Source: CALKWS01 sp051020515
GTDB lineage: Bacteria > Actinomycetota > Actinomycetes > Actinomycetales > Beutenbergiaceae
DNA length: 64,000 nt
Direction: 5' to 3'
NCBI RefSeq assembly: GCF_051020515.1
Contig: NZ_CP194857.1
Coordinates: forward strand, 310,001-374,000
Below are positions 29,312 through 39,103 of this stretch, piece after piece. The notes beneath the pieces are model-generated. The model was not told the DNA's origin, did not search any database, and saw nothing but the letters and a program-made list of their open reading frames with translations. How positions within the stretch are numbered: the stretch's first letter is position 1; each line of letters opens with the position of its first letter. Position numbers and translations under genes: made by a program.

Positions 29312-30348
29312 TGAGCACCGACCTGGCCGCACGACTGGGCTCCGGGGTGGTCATCCCGGCCCACCCCTTGGCCCTGGACGAATCCGGCGGCCTCGACCTG
29401 CGAGCCCAACGCGCCCTGACCAGGTATTACCTCGATGCCGGCGCCCACGGCCTGGCCGTGGCAGTACACACCACCCAGTTCGAACTGCACCACGACCCCG
29501 CCATGCTCACACAGGTGTGGCACCTGGCCGCCGAGACCGCCGCCGAGCACGGCAGCGAACCGATCATGGTCGCCGGACTGACCGGTGATACCCACCAGGC
29601 GGTCACCGAAGCCGAACTGGCCACCGAAGCCGGCTACCACGCGGCCCTGCTCAGCCCGTGGGGCATGTCGGACACCAGTGAACAGACCCTGCTGGAACGA
29701 GCCGCCGCCGTTGCTGAGGTGATGCCGGTGATCGGGTTCTACCTCCAACCCGCAGTGGGCGGGGCCCTGCTGAGCCGGGAATACTGGCGCGCCCTGTTCG
29801 ACATCGAAACGGTCGTGGGAGTCAAGGCCGCCCCGTTCAACCGGTACTGCACCGGCGATGTTGCCCAGACCCTCCTGGAACATGACCGCTGGGACCAGAT
29901 AGCGCTGTTGACCGGCAACGACGACGCGATCATCCACGACCTGATCACCCCCTACCAGCGCACCATCAATGGACAACAACGCCAAATCCGCGCCACCGGC
30001 GGCCTACTCGGCCAATGGGCCGTGGGAACCCGCGCCGCAACCCACCAGGTCACCAAAGCCAACCAAGCCGTCACCGCCGGCCAAGTGCCGCTGGAACTGC
30101 TCGCTGAAGCATCAGACATGGTGGAAATCAACCACGCCGTCTTCGACGTCGACCACAACTTCGCCGGATGCGTCCCCGGCGTCAACGAAGTACTACACCA
30201 ACAAGGCCTAATCCCCACCACCACCACCCTGGGCACCGACACACTCTCCCCCGGACAGACCGAACTGATCACCCAAGTCCGACAACGCTACCCGGACCTA
30301 CTCGACGAGAACTTCATCGCCACCAACCGCGAGAACTGGTTGAACTAA
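29311..30348 (+). CDS. DapA-family (dihydrodipicolinate synthase/N-acetylneuraminate lyase-like) aldolase
   Basis: A 345-aa TIM-barrel protein of the DapA superfamily: PAHPLALDESGGLD at the N-terminus (usual pattern TPF...G.iD), LTGDTHQAVTEAELA, and VGVKAAPFNRY containing the predicted Schiff-base lysine (VVGVKAA). These enzymes cleave or form 2-keto acids such as 2-keto-3-deoxy sugar acids, which fits the last step of uronate or sugar-acid catabolism. ATG 29311 is coupled to the upstream split gene. The C-terminal 40 residues extend past the usual barrel. The substrate is inferred from context only. Confidence 0.82.
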   Translation: MSTDLAARLGSGVVIPAHPLALDESGGLDLRAQRALTRYYLDAGAHGLAVAVHTTQFELHHDPAMLTQVWHLAAETAAEHGSEPIMVAGLTGDTHQAVTEAELATEAGYHAALLSPWGMSDTSEQTLLERAAAVAEVMPVIGFYLQPAVGGALLSREYWRALFDIETVVGVKAAPFNRYCTGDVAQTLLEHDRWDQIALLTGNDDAIIHDLITPYQRTINGQQRQIRATGGLLGQWAVGTRAATHQVTKANQAVTAGQVPLELLAEASDMVEINHAVFDVDHNFAGCVPGVNEVLHQQGLIPTTTTLGTDTLSPGQTELITQVRQRYPDLLDENFIATNRENWLN

Positions 30349-30356
30349 GCCCCCGC

Positions 30357-31645
30357 TCACCACCCCACGCGCACCCGCCCCACCGGCGCCGCCACCGCGA
30401 TCACCACCGCGGCGAGTCCGTAGGCCCACGGGTAGTCGATCCCGGCCAGCAGAGCGCCGAATATCACGGCGCCGGAGCCCATCCCGGCGTCGTAGGCGAA
30501 ATTCCACACCGTGCTGGCCAGCCCGCGCCGCCGGGGCCCGGCGCGTCCCATGATCACCACCAGCGAGTCGTTCTGGTTCACGCCCAGGCCCAGGCCGAAC
30601 ACCCCGGCACCGGCCACCACCAGCCAGGAGTTCATGCCGGGCGCGGCACCCAGGGCGAGTGCGCCCATCCCGACCGCCCCAACGACCGCGCCGGGAAGCA
30701 CCAACCTCCCGGGCTGTAGGTGACCGGCGAGCACTCCTGACCCGAACCGGCCCGTGATCATCGCCAGTGGGGCGACCACCAGGGCCAGCGACACCACCGA
30801 GGCATCCGGCACGGCCAGCGGCAGGAACGTGTTCACCGCACCCAGGGCCATGGTGAGGCTGAAGAAGGCCAGCGCCGGCCGCAGCAGTGGTCCGATGGCG
30901 CCGAGCACACCGGGTTGCCCGATCCGCCGCTTGCGGGTGGCTGCACCAGCCCGCACCTGTGCCTCTGCCGGCGAGCTTTCGAGCAACTCGGTGGCCCCAG
31001 CCGTGTGATCGGCCTCCACGCTGGGGTCGAGCAGCACGGATCCGGCCGCAGGCCCGGGCCGCTCATCTGCGGGCCGTCCCCCCGCGTGGAGCAATGACGC
31101 CAGCACCGCCCCCACCACGGCGAGTACCGTCGAGGCCACGAACACCGGTGTGAAAGACCACTGCCGGGCCACCCACACCCCAGCCGGCAGGGCGATCACC
31201 ATCGGCAGACCGGTTCCCAGACCGTGGATGCCCAGGCCCCGGGCGAGCAGGTGCGAGGGCACGATCTCGGCCACCAGCGCGCTCGCGGCCACCACCAACA
31301 GGCCGAACCCCACGCCGCGGGCCGCCGAGATCACCAGCACCGGTGCCAACTGGTCCGAGAGCAGATAGAACGGGGTGGGCGCGGCCATCACGGCCGCACC
31401 GGCCACGAAGATCTGCTTCAGCGTAAATCGCGCCAGCACCGGACCCATCGCCAACTGGGTGATGGCGGTGGCCCCCAGCATCACCCCGTTCGTGGCGCCC
31501 ACCCCCGCTCCCGAGCCCCCTCCGCCGGCTGCCCACAGCGGCACCACGGTCATCAGGGGGCGAAGTTGCACAGCGCCGTCACCGTGGCCAGCATCAACAG
31601 GGTGAAGTCCCGGCGCGGGATGGCCGGGGCCGAGTGCTCACTCAT
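30357..31645 (-). CDS. MFS transporter (frameshift at 31556-31560)
   Basis: About 430 aa with roughly 12 membrane segments, of the major facilitator superfamily, resembling drug or metabolite exporters. The MFS loop 2-3 pattern is weak; the second half has GVNQNDSLVVIMGRAGP. ATG 31645 begins MSEHSAPAIPRRDFTLL; the frame stops after NFAP unless one C is added to the five-C run (minus strand; GGGGG at 31556-31560), giving NFAPLMTVVPLWAAGG and the full transporter. It is convergent with the aldolase gene (8 bp between stops). No substrate can be assigned. Confidence 0.82.
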
Positions 31646-31826
31646 GGCACCCCCGCGGCACGCCCACGCGCCACCACCCCACCGCTAGCCTCCTCCAGGC
31701 CGGATCACCCGGTGCCTCCATCGTGGAGCATCGCCCGGAAAAGGCCAAGACCCCCCACCACCCCCCACCCGTGCCCCTGTGGTGACGCAGCCACGGCGGC
31801 GCCGTCCTCACCACCCCCGCCATCCC

Positions 31827-31858
31827 CGCCACAACAGCTCAATTGGACAGTTGCGGCG
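31827..31858. repeat. Near-palindromic intergenic repeat, copy 1
   Basis: A 32-bp unit matching 31878-31909 at 27 positions. Its core (31832-31853) is an imperfect palindrome around CAATTG with CAAC and GTTG arms. It lies between two MFS genes, upstream of the first. Confidence 0.65.
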
Positions 31859-31877
31859 AGGTGGAGACCGGATCTCT

Positions 31878-31909
31878 CGCCACAACGGCTCAATTGGATG
31901 GTTGTAGCG
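31878..31909. repeat. Near-palindromic intergenic repeat, copy 2
   Basis: Second copy, 51 bp from the first, same orientation, with the core at 31883-31904. Spacing close to five helical turns would suit cooperative binding of a regulator; this is inference. Confidence 0.65.
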
Positions 31910-31939
31910 CGTGCCCGGAGCCAGGAGGAACGGGCCGGG

Positions 31940-33435
31940 CTACTCCTGGAAGGCGGCGTCGGTGCGCCAGCCCCCGCGCCGGTAGGCCGGCGTCCCCAGC
32001 GCCAGGACCAGCAGCGCGGCGGCCATCGAGGCGGCGATCACCACCGCCATCGACGTCGCCGAGGTGCCGAACAGCCCGGTCAGCGGCGCCACGAGCCCGG
32101 CCACCCCGAACTGGGACACCCCGATCAACGCGGCGGCGGCTCCGGCGCGGTCCCCGTGCCGCGCCAGCGCCGAGGCCGAGGCATTCGGAGCGATGAAGGC
32201 GTTCACGCCCATCATCAGCCACAGCGGCGCCAGCAGCCCGGGCAGGCCGCCCAGGCCCAACGCGGCCACCACCACCAGCACCATCGCCAGGCTCACCGAG
32301 ACCGGCAGTGCCAGGCGCAGCAGCCGCACCGGCGCGAAGCGGCGCACCAACGCCGCGTTGACCTGCGCCCCGATCACCATCGAGATACCGTTCAGCGCGA
32401 ACAGCAAGGCGAACTGGTTCTCGCTCAGCCCGTAGTCTTCCCGGATCACGAACGGGGAGGCCGACACGTAGGCGAACACCGCGGCCATCCCCAGGCCCGG
32501 CAGCAGCGCCAGGGCTACGAACTGCCGGTCCCGCAGCAGCGCACCGTAGGAGCCCAGTACCTTCAGCGGCGAGCCGCCCGTGCGTCGCGCCGGGGGCAAC
32601 GTCTCGGGCAGGAACCGCCACACCACCACCAGCAGCCCCACCCCGTACAGGGCCAGCGCCACGAACACCGCGCGCCAGTTCCAGATGTTGGCCAGGAACC
32701 CCCCGATCGAGGGCGCCAGCAGCGGTGCCAGGCCGATCACCAGCATCAGCCGGGACAACACGGCCGAAGCCTGCGGGCCGGTCAGCTTGTCCCGGATCAC
32801 CGCGATCGCCACCACCGCCGCGGCAGCGTTGCCCACACCCTGCAGGATCCGCAGCCCGATCAGGGGCATCACGTCGTAGGTGAGCAGGCAGGCCACCGAG
32901 GCGACGATGTGCACGGTGATCCCGATCATCGCCGGCACCCGGCGCCCGTACCGGTCCGACAACGGCCCGATCACGAACTGCCCCAGCGCACCACCGATCA
33001 AGGTGGCGGTGATGGTGAACTGGACTGCGGCGTCTCCCGCGCCCAGGTCCCGGCCACCTCGGGCAGGGAGGGCAGGTACATGTCGGTCGTGAAGGCCCCG
33101 ATCGCCACCATCAGGCCCAGCAGCAGCACGAACTTGACCGTCCACATCTTGCTGCGCGGGGTGGGCAGCGGCGCCGGGCGCCGCACCGGTGGGGTGCTCG
33201 GCGGGTTCACCCCCGACGACGACGCAGCCCCCTCGGCGGTGTCGGTCGCCGTGGTCGCGGCACCGGTGGGTGCGGCACCGGTGGGTGCGGCACCGGTGGG
33301 TGCGGCGCCATCGTGGCCGGCGTCGTGCGGCCGGTCACCGGTCGGAAGGTGACCCGAGGGGACACCGGCGGCAGTGACCGGGTCGGGGTGGTGGGAACGG
33401 ACAGGGGCGGACGCAGCAGAGATGCCGGTAGACAC
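31940..33435 (-). CDS. MFS multidrug transporter, Bcr/CflA type (frameshift at 33042-33044)
   Basis: About 500 aa with 12 predicted membrane segments. TTDMYLPSLPEVA at the end of the first helix and GPLSDRYGRRVPAMIG in loop 2-3 are characteristic of Bcr/CflA drug exporters. GTG 33435 opens a long hydrophilic N-terminus of about 95 residues with Ala-Pro-Thr-Gly repeats, unusual for the family; the true start may lie nearer the first helix. Restoring one G in the run at 33042-33044 (minus sense) gives EVAGTWGAGDAAVQFTITAT and joins the two frames. Confidence 0.85.
33257..33301 (-). repeat. 15-bp tandem repeat, 3 perfect copies
   Basis: Three copies of GCGGCACCGGTGGGT (plus strand) encode repeated Ala-Pro-Thr-Gly-Ala in the N-terminal tail of the Bcr/CflA-type transporter. 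Unit length is a multiple of three, so copy changes stay in frame. Confidence 0.9.
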
Positions 33436-33641
33436 AAGGATCCTTGGAGGCTGGAGCAGAGCGCACAGATAGCGCTGAGAATGCCTACTTAGTCTGTCCT
33501 AATCCGCGGTGCCGGTCGAGTCGATAGCCCGAGTGTTCGCGGTGTGTTCGCGCACACTTCGACCCGCCATGGACTCGCTTGGAGATCCCTTGGCCACCCC
33601 TTCACCAGATTGACCAACGCGGCGGGGTTTCCCGTGTGCTC

Positions 33642-35633
33642 TCACTGCCCGGCAAGCACCTGCAGCACCGCATCCCCGTACCGCTCGAGTTTGGCATCAC
33701 CCACCCCGGAGATACCGCGAAGTCCGGTCAAGGTGGCCGGCCGGGCCTGGGCGATCCCGGCCAGGGTGGCGTCGTTGAACACCACGTAGGCGGGTACACC
33801 CTGCTCCTTGGCTACTCCGGCACGCCAGGTGCGCAGCGCGGCGAACAACTCCTGAGCGGGTTCGTCCAGGTCCACCGGGGCGGTCCTCGCGGGCGTCCTG
33901 GCCGCCGCGCGCACCCGTTCGGGCTCACTGCGCAGCCACACCTGGGTCTGTCCCCGCAGCACCGCGGCCGCTGCGTCGGTGATCGCCAACACCCCATAGG
34001 CGCCTTGCACCTGCAGCAGGCTCTGGGCGAGCAGTTGGCGCACCACCCCGCGCCACTGGGCACCGCTGAGTTCGGTACCGATCCCGAAGGTGCTCAGGTC
34101 GGTGTGCCGCTCGCGCAGCACCCGCTCGTTCTCGTTGCCCACCAGGATATCCACCAGGTGACCGGCGCCGAACTGTTGGCCCCGTTCCCGCTGCAACCGC
34201 ACAATGGTGGACATCAGCTTCTGTGCCGCCACGGTGCCGTCGAAGGATTCCGGTGGTTGCACGCAGGTGTCGCAGTTGCCGCACGGGGCCGAGTCCTCCC
34301 CGAAGTAGCGCAGCAACTGCTGGCGCCGGCACCGCACCGTCTCACACAGCGCGAGCATCGCATCCAGGTGCAGGGATTGGGCTCGTTTGCGCTGGACGTC
34401 CCCCTCGCCGTCGTCGATCATCTGTCGTTGCTGGACCACATCCTGCAAGCCGTAGGCGAGCCATGCCGTGGCGGGCAGCCCGTCCCGACCGGCGCGGCCG
34501 GTCTCCTGGTAGTACCCCTCCACGGACTTGGGCAGGTCCAGGTGGGCCACGAACCGCACGTCGGGTTTGTCGATGCCCATCCCGAAGGCGATGGTGGCCA
34601 CGATCACCACGCCCTCCTCCCGCAGGAAGCGCGCCTGGGTGGCCGAGCGTTCCGCAGCGGGCAGGCCCGCGTGGTAGGGCAGGGCGGTGATGCCCCGCTC
34701 GGCCAGCCACGTCGCGGTGCGTTCGGTCGAGGCCCTGCTCAGGCAGTACACGATGCCGGCGGCGCCGGGATGTTCTTCCCTGATCAGGCGGAGCAGCTGG
34801 TCCCTGGCGTTCTGCTTCGGACCGATCCGGTACTGGATGTTGGGCCGGTCGAAACTGGACACGAACACCCGGGCCTCGCCCAGATGCAGGTTCTGGACGA
34901 TCTCGGCCCGGGTCTCAGCGGTGGCGGTGGCGGTCAGGGCAATACGCGGAACGTCAGGCCAGCGCTCGTGCAGGAGGGTCAGGCCCAGGTAGTCGGGCCG
35001 GAAGTCGTGGCCCCACTGCGCCACGCAGTGGGCCTCATCGATGGCGAACAGCGCGATGCGGGCCTTATCCAGCAGCGCGGTAGCCACCGGAAGTCGCTCC
35101 GGTGCCAGATAGAGCAGGTCCAACTCGCCCGCCAGCAGCCGGTGCTCCACGTCGCGGCGCTCCGGCATCGACTGGGTGGAGTTGAGGAACGCCGCGCGCA
35201 CCCCGAGCTGCTCCAGCGCCTGGACCTGATCGTGCATGAGCGCGATCAGCGGGCTGATCACCACCCCGGTGCCCTCGCGCACCAGCGCCGGGATCTGGTA
35301 GCACAGGCTCTTCCCTCCGCCGGTGGGCATCAGCACCAGGGCGTCGTTGCCGGCGGTGACGGTGTCGATGATCTCTTCCTGCTGGCCGCGGAAGGTGTCA
35401 TAGCCCCACACCTGTTGAAGGGCATCGAGCGGGGAGTCGGCGACGGCGGCGGCTCGCACCACGGCGCGGGCGGAGGCCGGCTGGGGTCCGGTCGCAGGGT
35501 CCGGTGCGTGGGCGGGGTCCGGCGGTGGGGGAACCTCGGAGGTGCCAGGGTCGCCGGGATCCTGTGGGGGCGGGTAGTCCCACTCCGGTGGTTCCTCCCA
35601 CTGCCACTGTGGGCCGGGCCATGACGTGCTCAC
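33642..35633 (-). CDS. recQ: RecQ-family ATP-dependent DNA helicase
   Basis: 663 aa. A Pro-rich N-terminal extension of about 65 residues precedes the helicase core: Walker A TGGGKS, DEAH box in IDEAHCVAQWGHDFRPDY (most RecQ proteins have CISQ), motif IV region NIQYRIGPK, and motif VI QETGRAGRDG. The RQC zinc site follows (RCRRQQLLRYFG, CGNCDTC), then winged-helix and C-terminal HRDC domains (QGVPAYVVFNDATL, GISGVGDAKLERYG). It unwinds branched DNA during recombination repair. The full domain set is present with no frame problem. It starts at GTG 35633. Confidence 0.96.
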   Translation of the reverse strand: MSTSWPGPQWQWEEPPEWDYPPPQDPGDPGTSEVPPPPDPAHAPDPATGPQPASARAVVRAAAVADSPLDALQQVWGYDTFRGQQEEIIDTVTAGNDALVLMPTGGGKSLCYQIPALVREGTGVVISPLIALMHDQVQALEQLGVRAAFLNSTQSMPERRDVEHRLLAGELDLLYLAPERLPVATALLDKARIALFAIDEAHCVAQWGHDFRPDYLGLTLLHERWPDVPRIALTATATAETRAEIVQNLHLGEARVFVSSFDRPNIQYRIGPKQNARDQLLRLIREEHPGAAGIVYCLSRASTERTATWLAERGITALPYHAGLPAAERSATQARFLREEGVVIVATIAFGMGIDKPDVRFVAHLDLPKSVEGYYQETGRAGRDGLPATAWLAYGLQDVVQQRQMIDDGEGDVQRKRAQSLHLDAMLALCETVRCRRQQLLRYFGEDSAPCGNCDTCVQPPESFDGTVAAQKLMSTIVRLQRERGQQFGAGHLVDILVGNENERVLRERHTDLSTFGIGTELSGAQWRGVVRQLLAQSLLQVQGAYGVLAITDAAAAVLRGQTQVWLRSEPERVRAAARTPARTAPVDLDEPAQELFAALRTWRAGVAKEQGVPAYVVFNDATLAGIAQARPATLTGLRGISGVGDAKLERYGDAVLQVLAGQ

Positions 35634-35820
35634 GCTGACAGCCTATGCGGCAGGCCGGACGAGGCGATGCACTGGCCTCCTGCTGTGCAGGGTGGTGAGT
35701 CAGCCGCGCCCGGTGGCACGCTGCAGGAGGGGCCCATGTCCATCACCACCTGGGCCAGCGAGTCCGGGTGCGATGTCGCACTCCGGGTCGACCCGTTGGG
35801 GCGCGGACGGGCACCGTTGG

Positions 35821-37775
35821 TCAGGGGTGGCGCATTCGGAAGTCGTAGCGCTCCGGCACCGCCCGCCCGGGGTGGACGGCGGCCCACAGGTCCGACAGGG
35901 CCAACTCACCCTCGCGCACGTCAGGGATGACGATGTCCTCGGCCAGCACCTGCTCGGCACGGTCCCGGTCTCCCGCGGCGTGGGCGGCGAAACCCTCGAG
36001 CAACCGCACCCGGCCCATGCTTCGCACCTCACGCGGAGCACCGCCGGCGAGGTCCAAGGCTCGCTGCGGCGCTCCGGCCTGGATCGCCGCGGACATCGCC
36101 TCCAGCAACATCGTGGGCTGGTCATCAGCCAGTGCCAGGGCATCGGACAGCAGGTCGGTGGCCCCGGCGTGATCGCCGCGGCCGGCAGCAACCTGCGCCA
36201 GCCCGCGTAGCGCCCACGCACTGCGCCGATCGGCCAGCGAGGCCCGGTAGCACTCCTCGGCGCGCTGATCATCCCCGCGGGCATGGGCCAGGACACCCAG
36301 GTGATAGTCACGCAACCATCCCGGCGCGGTCGAGGAGAGCAGATCCTCCCAGAACTGCCCGACGACGTAGGAGGCCGGCGGCGTGGCCGGATCAGCGGCG
36401 GCCAGGAGTTCTTGGCCGCGGCGCGGCTCGCCCACCAGGGCCTCCCACAGCAGTTGCTCCTCGCCGAGCGACTCCGGCGCGAACGGGGTTCCGCCGTCGT
36501 CGGCTATCCACTGCTGCCCGCTACGGGAGCGCACCAGGGATTCCAGGGCGCCCATCCGCTGCCGCGGTGCAGCACTTCCTCGGGTGCGCGATCGGCGCTT
36601 CGGCGGGCCTCGGTGAGCACCGCGCCCAGACCCGCGTCCGGCAACAGAGCATCGACACGCCCGGCCACGTGGGTGGTGGCGGCGTCCCAGTCCTCATCGT
36701 GGGCCCGGGTGGCATCGGCGGCAATGTCGCCGTAGGTCTCCACCCAGTCCCAGTTGGTGCGGCCGGGCATCATGACGTGTTCGAACTGGGTGGCCGTGAT
36801 CCCGGCCTGGATCTCCAGGTAGGGGCCGGGGCCGTCCGGGGAGAGCCACCGTTGCCAGTGCTGCCCGCCGGGCCCGGTGCCCCACAGGAACAGTTTGCGC
36901 CCGGGCAGGCGCGCCGTGGACACCTGGGCCAGACCGTGCCCGGAAGAGTCGACGGCGGCGATCCAGGGGTGGGTGGTGCCGGTGGTGTCGTAGAAGTAGT
37001 CCGCGGCGTCGGTGCTACGGGTGGAGAAGGTGCGGTCGGCACCGTTGTGCACCGGCACCGGAACCTCGGCGATGGTGCCGTCGTACCCGGTGGCGTAGGC
37101 GGTGGTGGCCGGGACCAGCACGCGCACGTCCGGCGCCTCGGGTACGGCGGCGTTGGACCACCAGTACATCGGCACCTCGTGCTCGCCCGGGTTCTGGATG
37201 CGCACGTACACGTGCAGTGCATGCGAGCCGGCCGGCAGCCACGCATCGACCTGGAAGACCACCTCGCGCAGCCGGTCCATCTCCCACATCCGCAGCATCG
37301 GCACCCCGCCGGGGCCGGTCAGGCGGGCAGCATGCAAGGGGGACATGGTGTGCGCGGCGTGGCCCTTGGTGCCGATGTTCCACTCCACTCCCCCGGCGAA
37401 CCAGGCATTGCGCAACGCCAGGTTCGCCGGCTGCAGCACCGCGTTGGCGTGCAGCAGTTCCCGTCCGGAAGCGATATCGGCCAGTGACCACAGCCGCCCG
37501 CCGAGGGTCGGGGTGAAGGTGGCGCGCAGATGGCCGTTGTCCAGGACAACCGTGGGCAGGGTGATCGGCTCGCGAGTGCGGGGGTAGTTGTTCTGCAGCA
37601 GGTACGGGTGCATCGACCGGGGCCGGCCGAAGGAGGCGCCGTGGCGGATCTGCTCGGGCAGGTCGGCACCCAGTTCGAAGGGATTCTCCAGCAGCCGGTG
37701 CGGGACCGGGAGCGGATCGTCGGGGCCGAGCGGGGCGACGGGCAGTGTGATCTGTCCGCGATACAGCGATGTCAT
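35821..37775 (-). CDS. DUF5107 domain protein with TPR-like C-terminus (frameshift at 36551-36553)
   Basis: About 650 aa. The N-terminal 420 residues match the DUF5107 type: PTLGGRLWSLADI, NAWFAGGVEWNIGTKGHA and PMYWWSNAAVPE, a beta-sandwich resembling galactose-mutarotase or glycosidase domains. The C-terminal 230 residues are alpha-helical repeats resembling TPRs (RAEECYRASLADRRSAWALRG). ATG 37775 is chosen because the protein then starts MTSLYRGQITLP. Restoring one G in the run at 36551-36553 (minus sense) gives HRGSGWGALESLVRSRSG. The function is not established; the family is often linked to carbohydrate metabolism. Confidence 0.8.
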
Positions 37776-37891
37776 GGGGTTCCCCTGAGGGTGTCGGTGG
37801 ATCTCTGGTCCACCGTAGCGCCCGACATCGACCCGCGAGGCAGGACCTGACCGCACCCGCCGCACCACATCCGGATTGTGAACCGGGATGG

Positions 37892-38572
37892 TCAGTGCAC
37901 CGGTGCCGCCCGACACACCTCACGCCAGTCCGACCACTCCAGCGCCTCCCGGTCCCGCTCCCGGCCGGCGAGGTGCTCACACATCGTGATGGCATCGGCG
38001 AGCAACTCGCGCAGCATGCCGTCCGGGTCGGTGACGCAGGCCTGCGCGAGCCCGACGGTGGCGATCTCCACCATGGTCTTTCCCGGGTGCCTCCGGCCCG
38101 GGCCGCCCACCTCGGCGATGAAGTTCCGCGCCCACCTCGCCGCCAGGGGCGCCTGCTCCAGCGCTCGCTGGACCGCCGGATGAGGCGCGGCCTGCTGCGG
38201 ACCGGAGCGCGCGGAGCGGCACCTCTCGCAGGTGAGCAGCCCGACGGCGAGCGCCCGCTGGCGCTGTTCGCTCACCACGGGCAGGGCGCGAGCAGCCGCA
38301 AGCACGGCCAACTCATCACGCCAGCGCGGATCATCACTGGTCAGCCCGATCACCGCCGGCACCAGCGTGGCCAAGCGGGGCCGGTGTGTGGAGTGGGTCA
38401 GGTCATTGACCAACCGAGCCAGGTGAGCCAACAGCGGGTGGGTACAGGCGGGGGCGTCGCTCCAGCGCTCCCCGGCCAGGTAGGAGGCCAACTCCATGAA
38501 ACATGCGCCCCGGCGCGGGCTGCGGTGCTTGCCCCGGGACAACAGTGGTAAGGGTTCGATGTCGACGTCCAT
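37892..38572 (-). CDS. Conserved actinobacterial hypothetical protein
   Basis: 226 aa, no known catalytic motif. The N-terminal SRGKHRSPRRGACFMELASYL and WSDAPACTHPLLAHLARLVND look strongly conserved in type. A CxxC pair (CERCRS) and scattered His/Cys residues could bind metal. The rest is helical. Start ATG 38572 (GTG 38575 adjacent) follows GAGGTGAC. It is a lone minus-strand gene whose ORF ends 116 bp from the DUF5107 gene start. I do not recognise a function. Confidence 0.7.
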   Translation of the reverse strand: MDVDIEPLPLLSRGKHRSPRRGACFMELASYLAGERWSDAPACTHPLLAHLARLVNDLTHSTHRPRLATLVPAVIGLTSDDPRWRDELAVLAAARALPVVSEQRQRALAVGLLTCERCRSARSGPQQAAPHPAVQRALEQAPLAARWARNFIAEVGGPGRRHPGKTMVEIATVGLAQACVTDPDGMLRELLADAITMCEHLAGRERDREALEWSDWREVCRAAPVH

Positions 38573-38716
38573 CACGTCACCTCGCAGTCGACTTACCCCA
38601 GTGTGCTCCGCGCACGGGCGAACGGCAATCGCTGTGGCTCGAACTCGCCGGGTCCGGCGAGGCGGGTTAGCGCTGGGGCGCGGGCGAGGCTGCCCTCCGA
38701 AAGGTACCGCGGGGGC

Positions 38717-39103
38717 TCAGCCGGCGGGATGCACCTCCTGGCGGACAGTGACCAGATTCTCCCGCTCGATCCGGCCGATGCCCCACTGCCCCAGGGCTCC
38801 CAACGCCTCGTTGAGGCTGGCCCCGTGTTCGGTCAGGCGGTATTCCACCCGGGGCGGGATCTCGGCGAAGACCTCCCGTGCCACCAGACCGTCATGTTCC
38901 ATCTCGCGAAGGTGCTGGGTGAGCATCTTCTCGCTGACCCCCACCAGCCCGCGGCGGAGTTCGGCGAAGCGACGAACCCCGTGGGCCTGCAGCTCCCAGA
39001 GGATCAGGGCTTTCCACTTCCCGCTGACCACGTCCATCGCGGCGTCGATCCCGCAGATGTAGGGAATGACATTCTCCTTCACCCTCCTCGGCCTCGGTGC
39101 CAT
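38717..39103 (-). CDS. HxlR-family winged-helix transcriptional regulator
   Basis: 128 aa with the HxlR signature: a Cys near the N-terminus (YICGIDAAMDVVSGKWKALIL), the recognition region RRFAELRRGLVGVSEKMLTQHLREME and the wing (PPRVEYRLTEHG). Many HxlR regulators sense quinones or electrophiles through the N-terminal cysteine. The start is uncertain: 39103 is used, with GTG 39082 as the alternative. Either way it overlaps the 5' end of the divergent dehydrogenase gene, which is its likely target. Confidence 0.88.
   Translation of the reverse strand: MAPRPRRVKENVIPYICGIDAAMDVVSGKWKALILWELQAHGVRRFAELRRGLVGVSEKMLTQHLREMEHDGLVAREVFAEIPPRVEYRLTEHGASLNEALGALGQWGIGRIERENLVTVRQEVHPAG

Noticed and set aside
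1..30348. Peptide uptake (Dpp/Opp) as the role of the importer
   Set aside because: Possible by family, but no peptidase is nearby while many sugar enzymes and a lyase are; kept as the less likely alternative.
33257..33301. Possible CRISPR array
   Set aside because: Three head-to-tail 15-bp units without spacers, inside a coding region.
31634..35624. Long plus-strand frames opposite the Bcr/CflA and RecQ genes
   Set aside because: Low-complexity Arg/Gly/His-rich products with no motifs; the opposite strand encodes recognised proteins.
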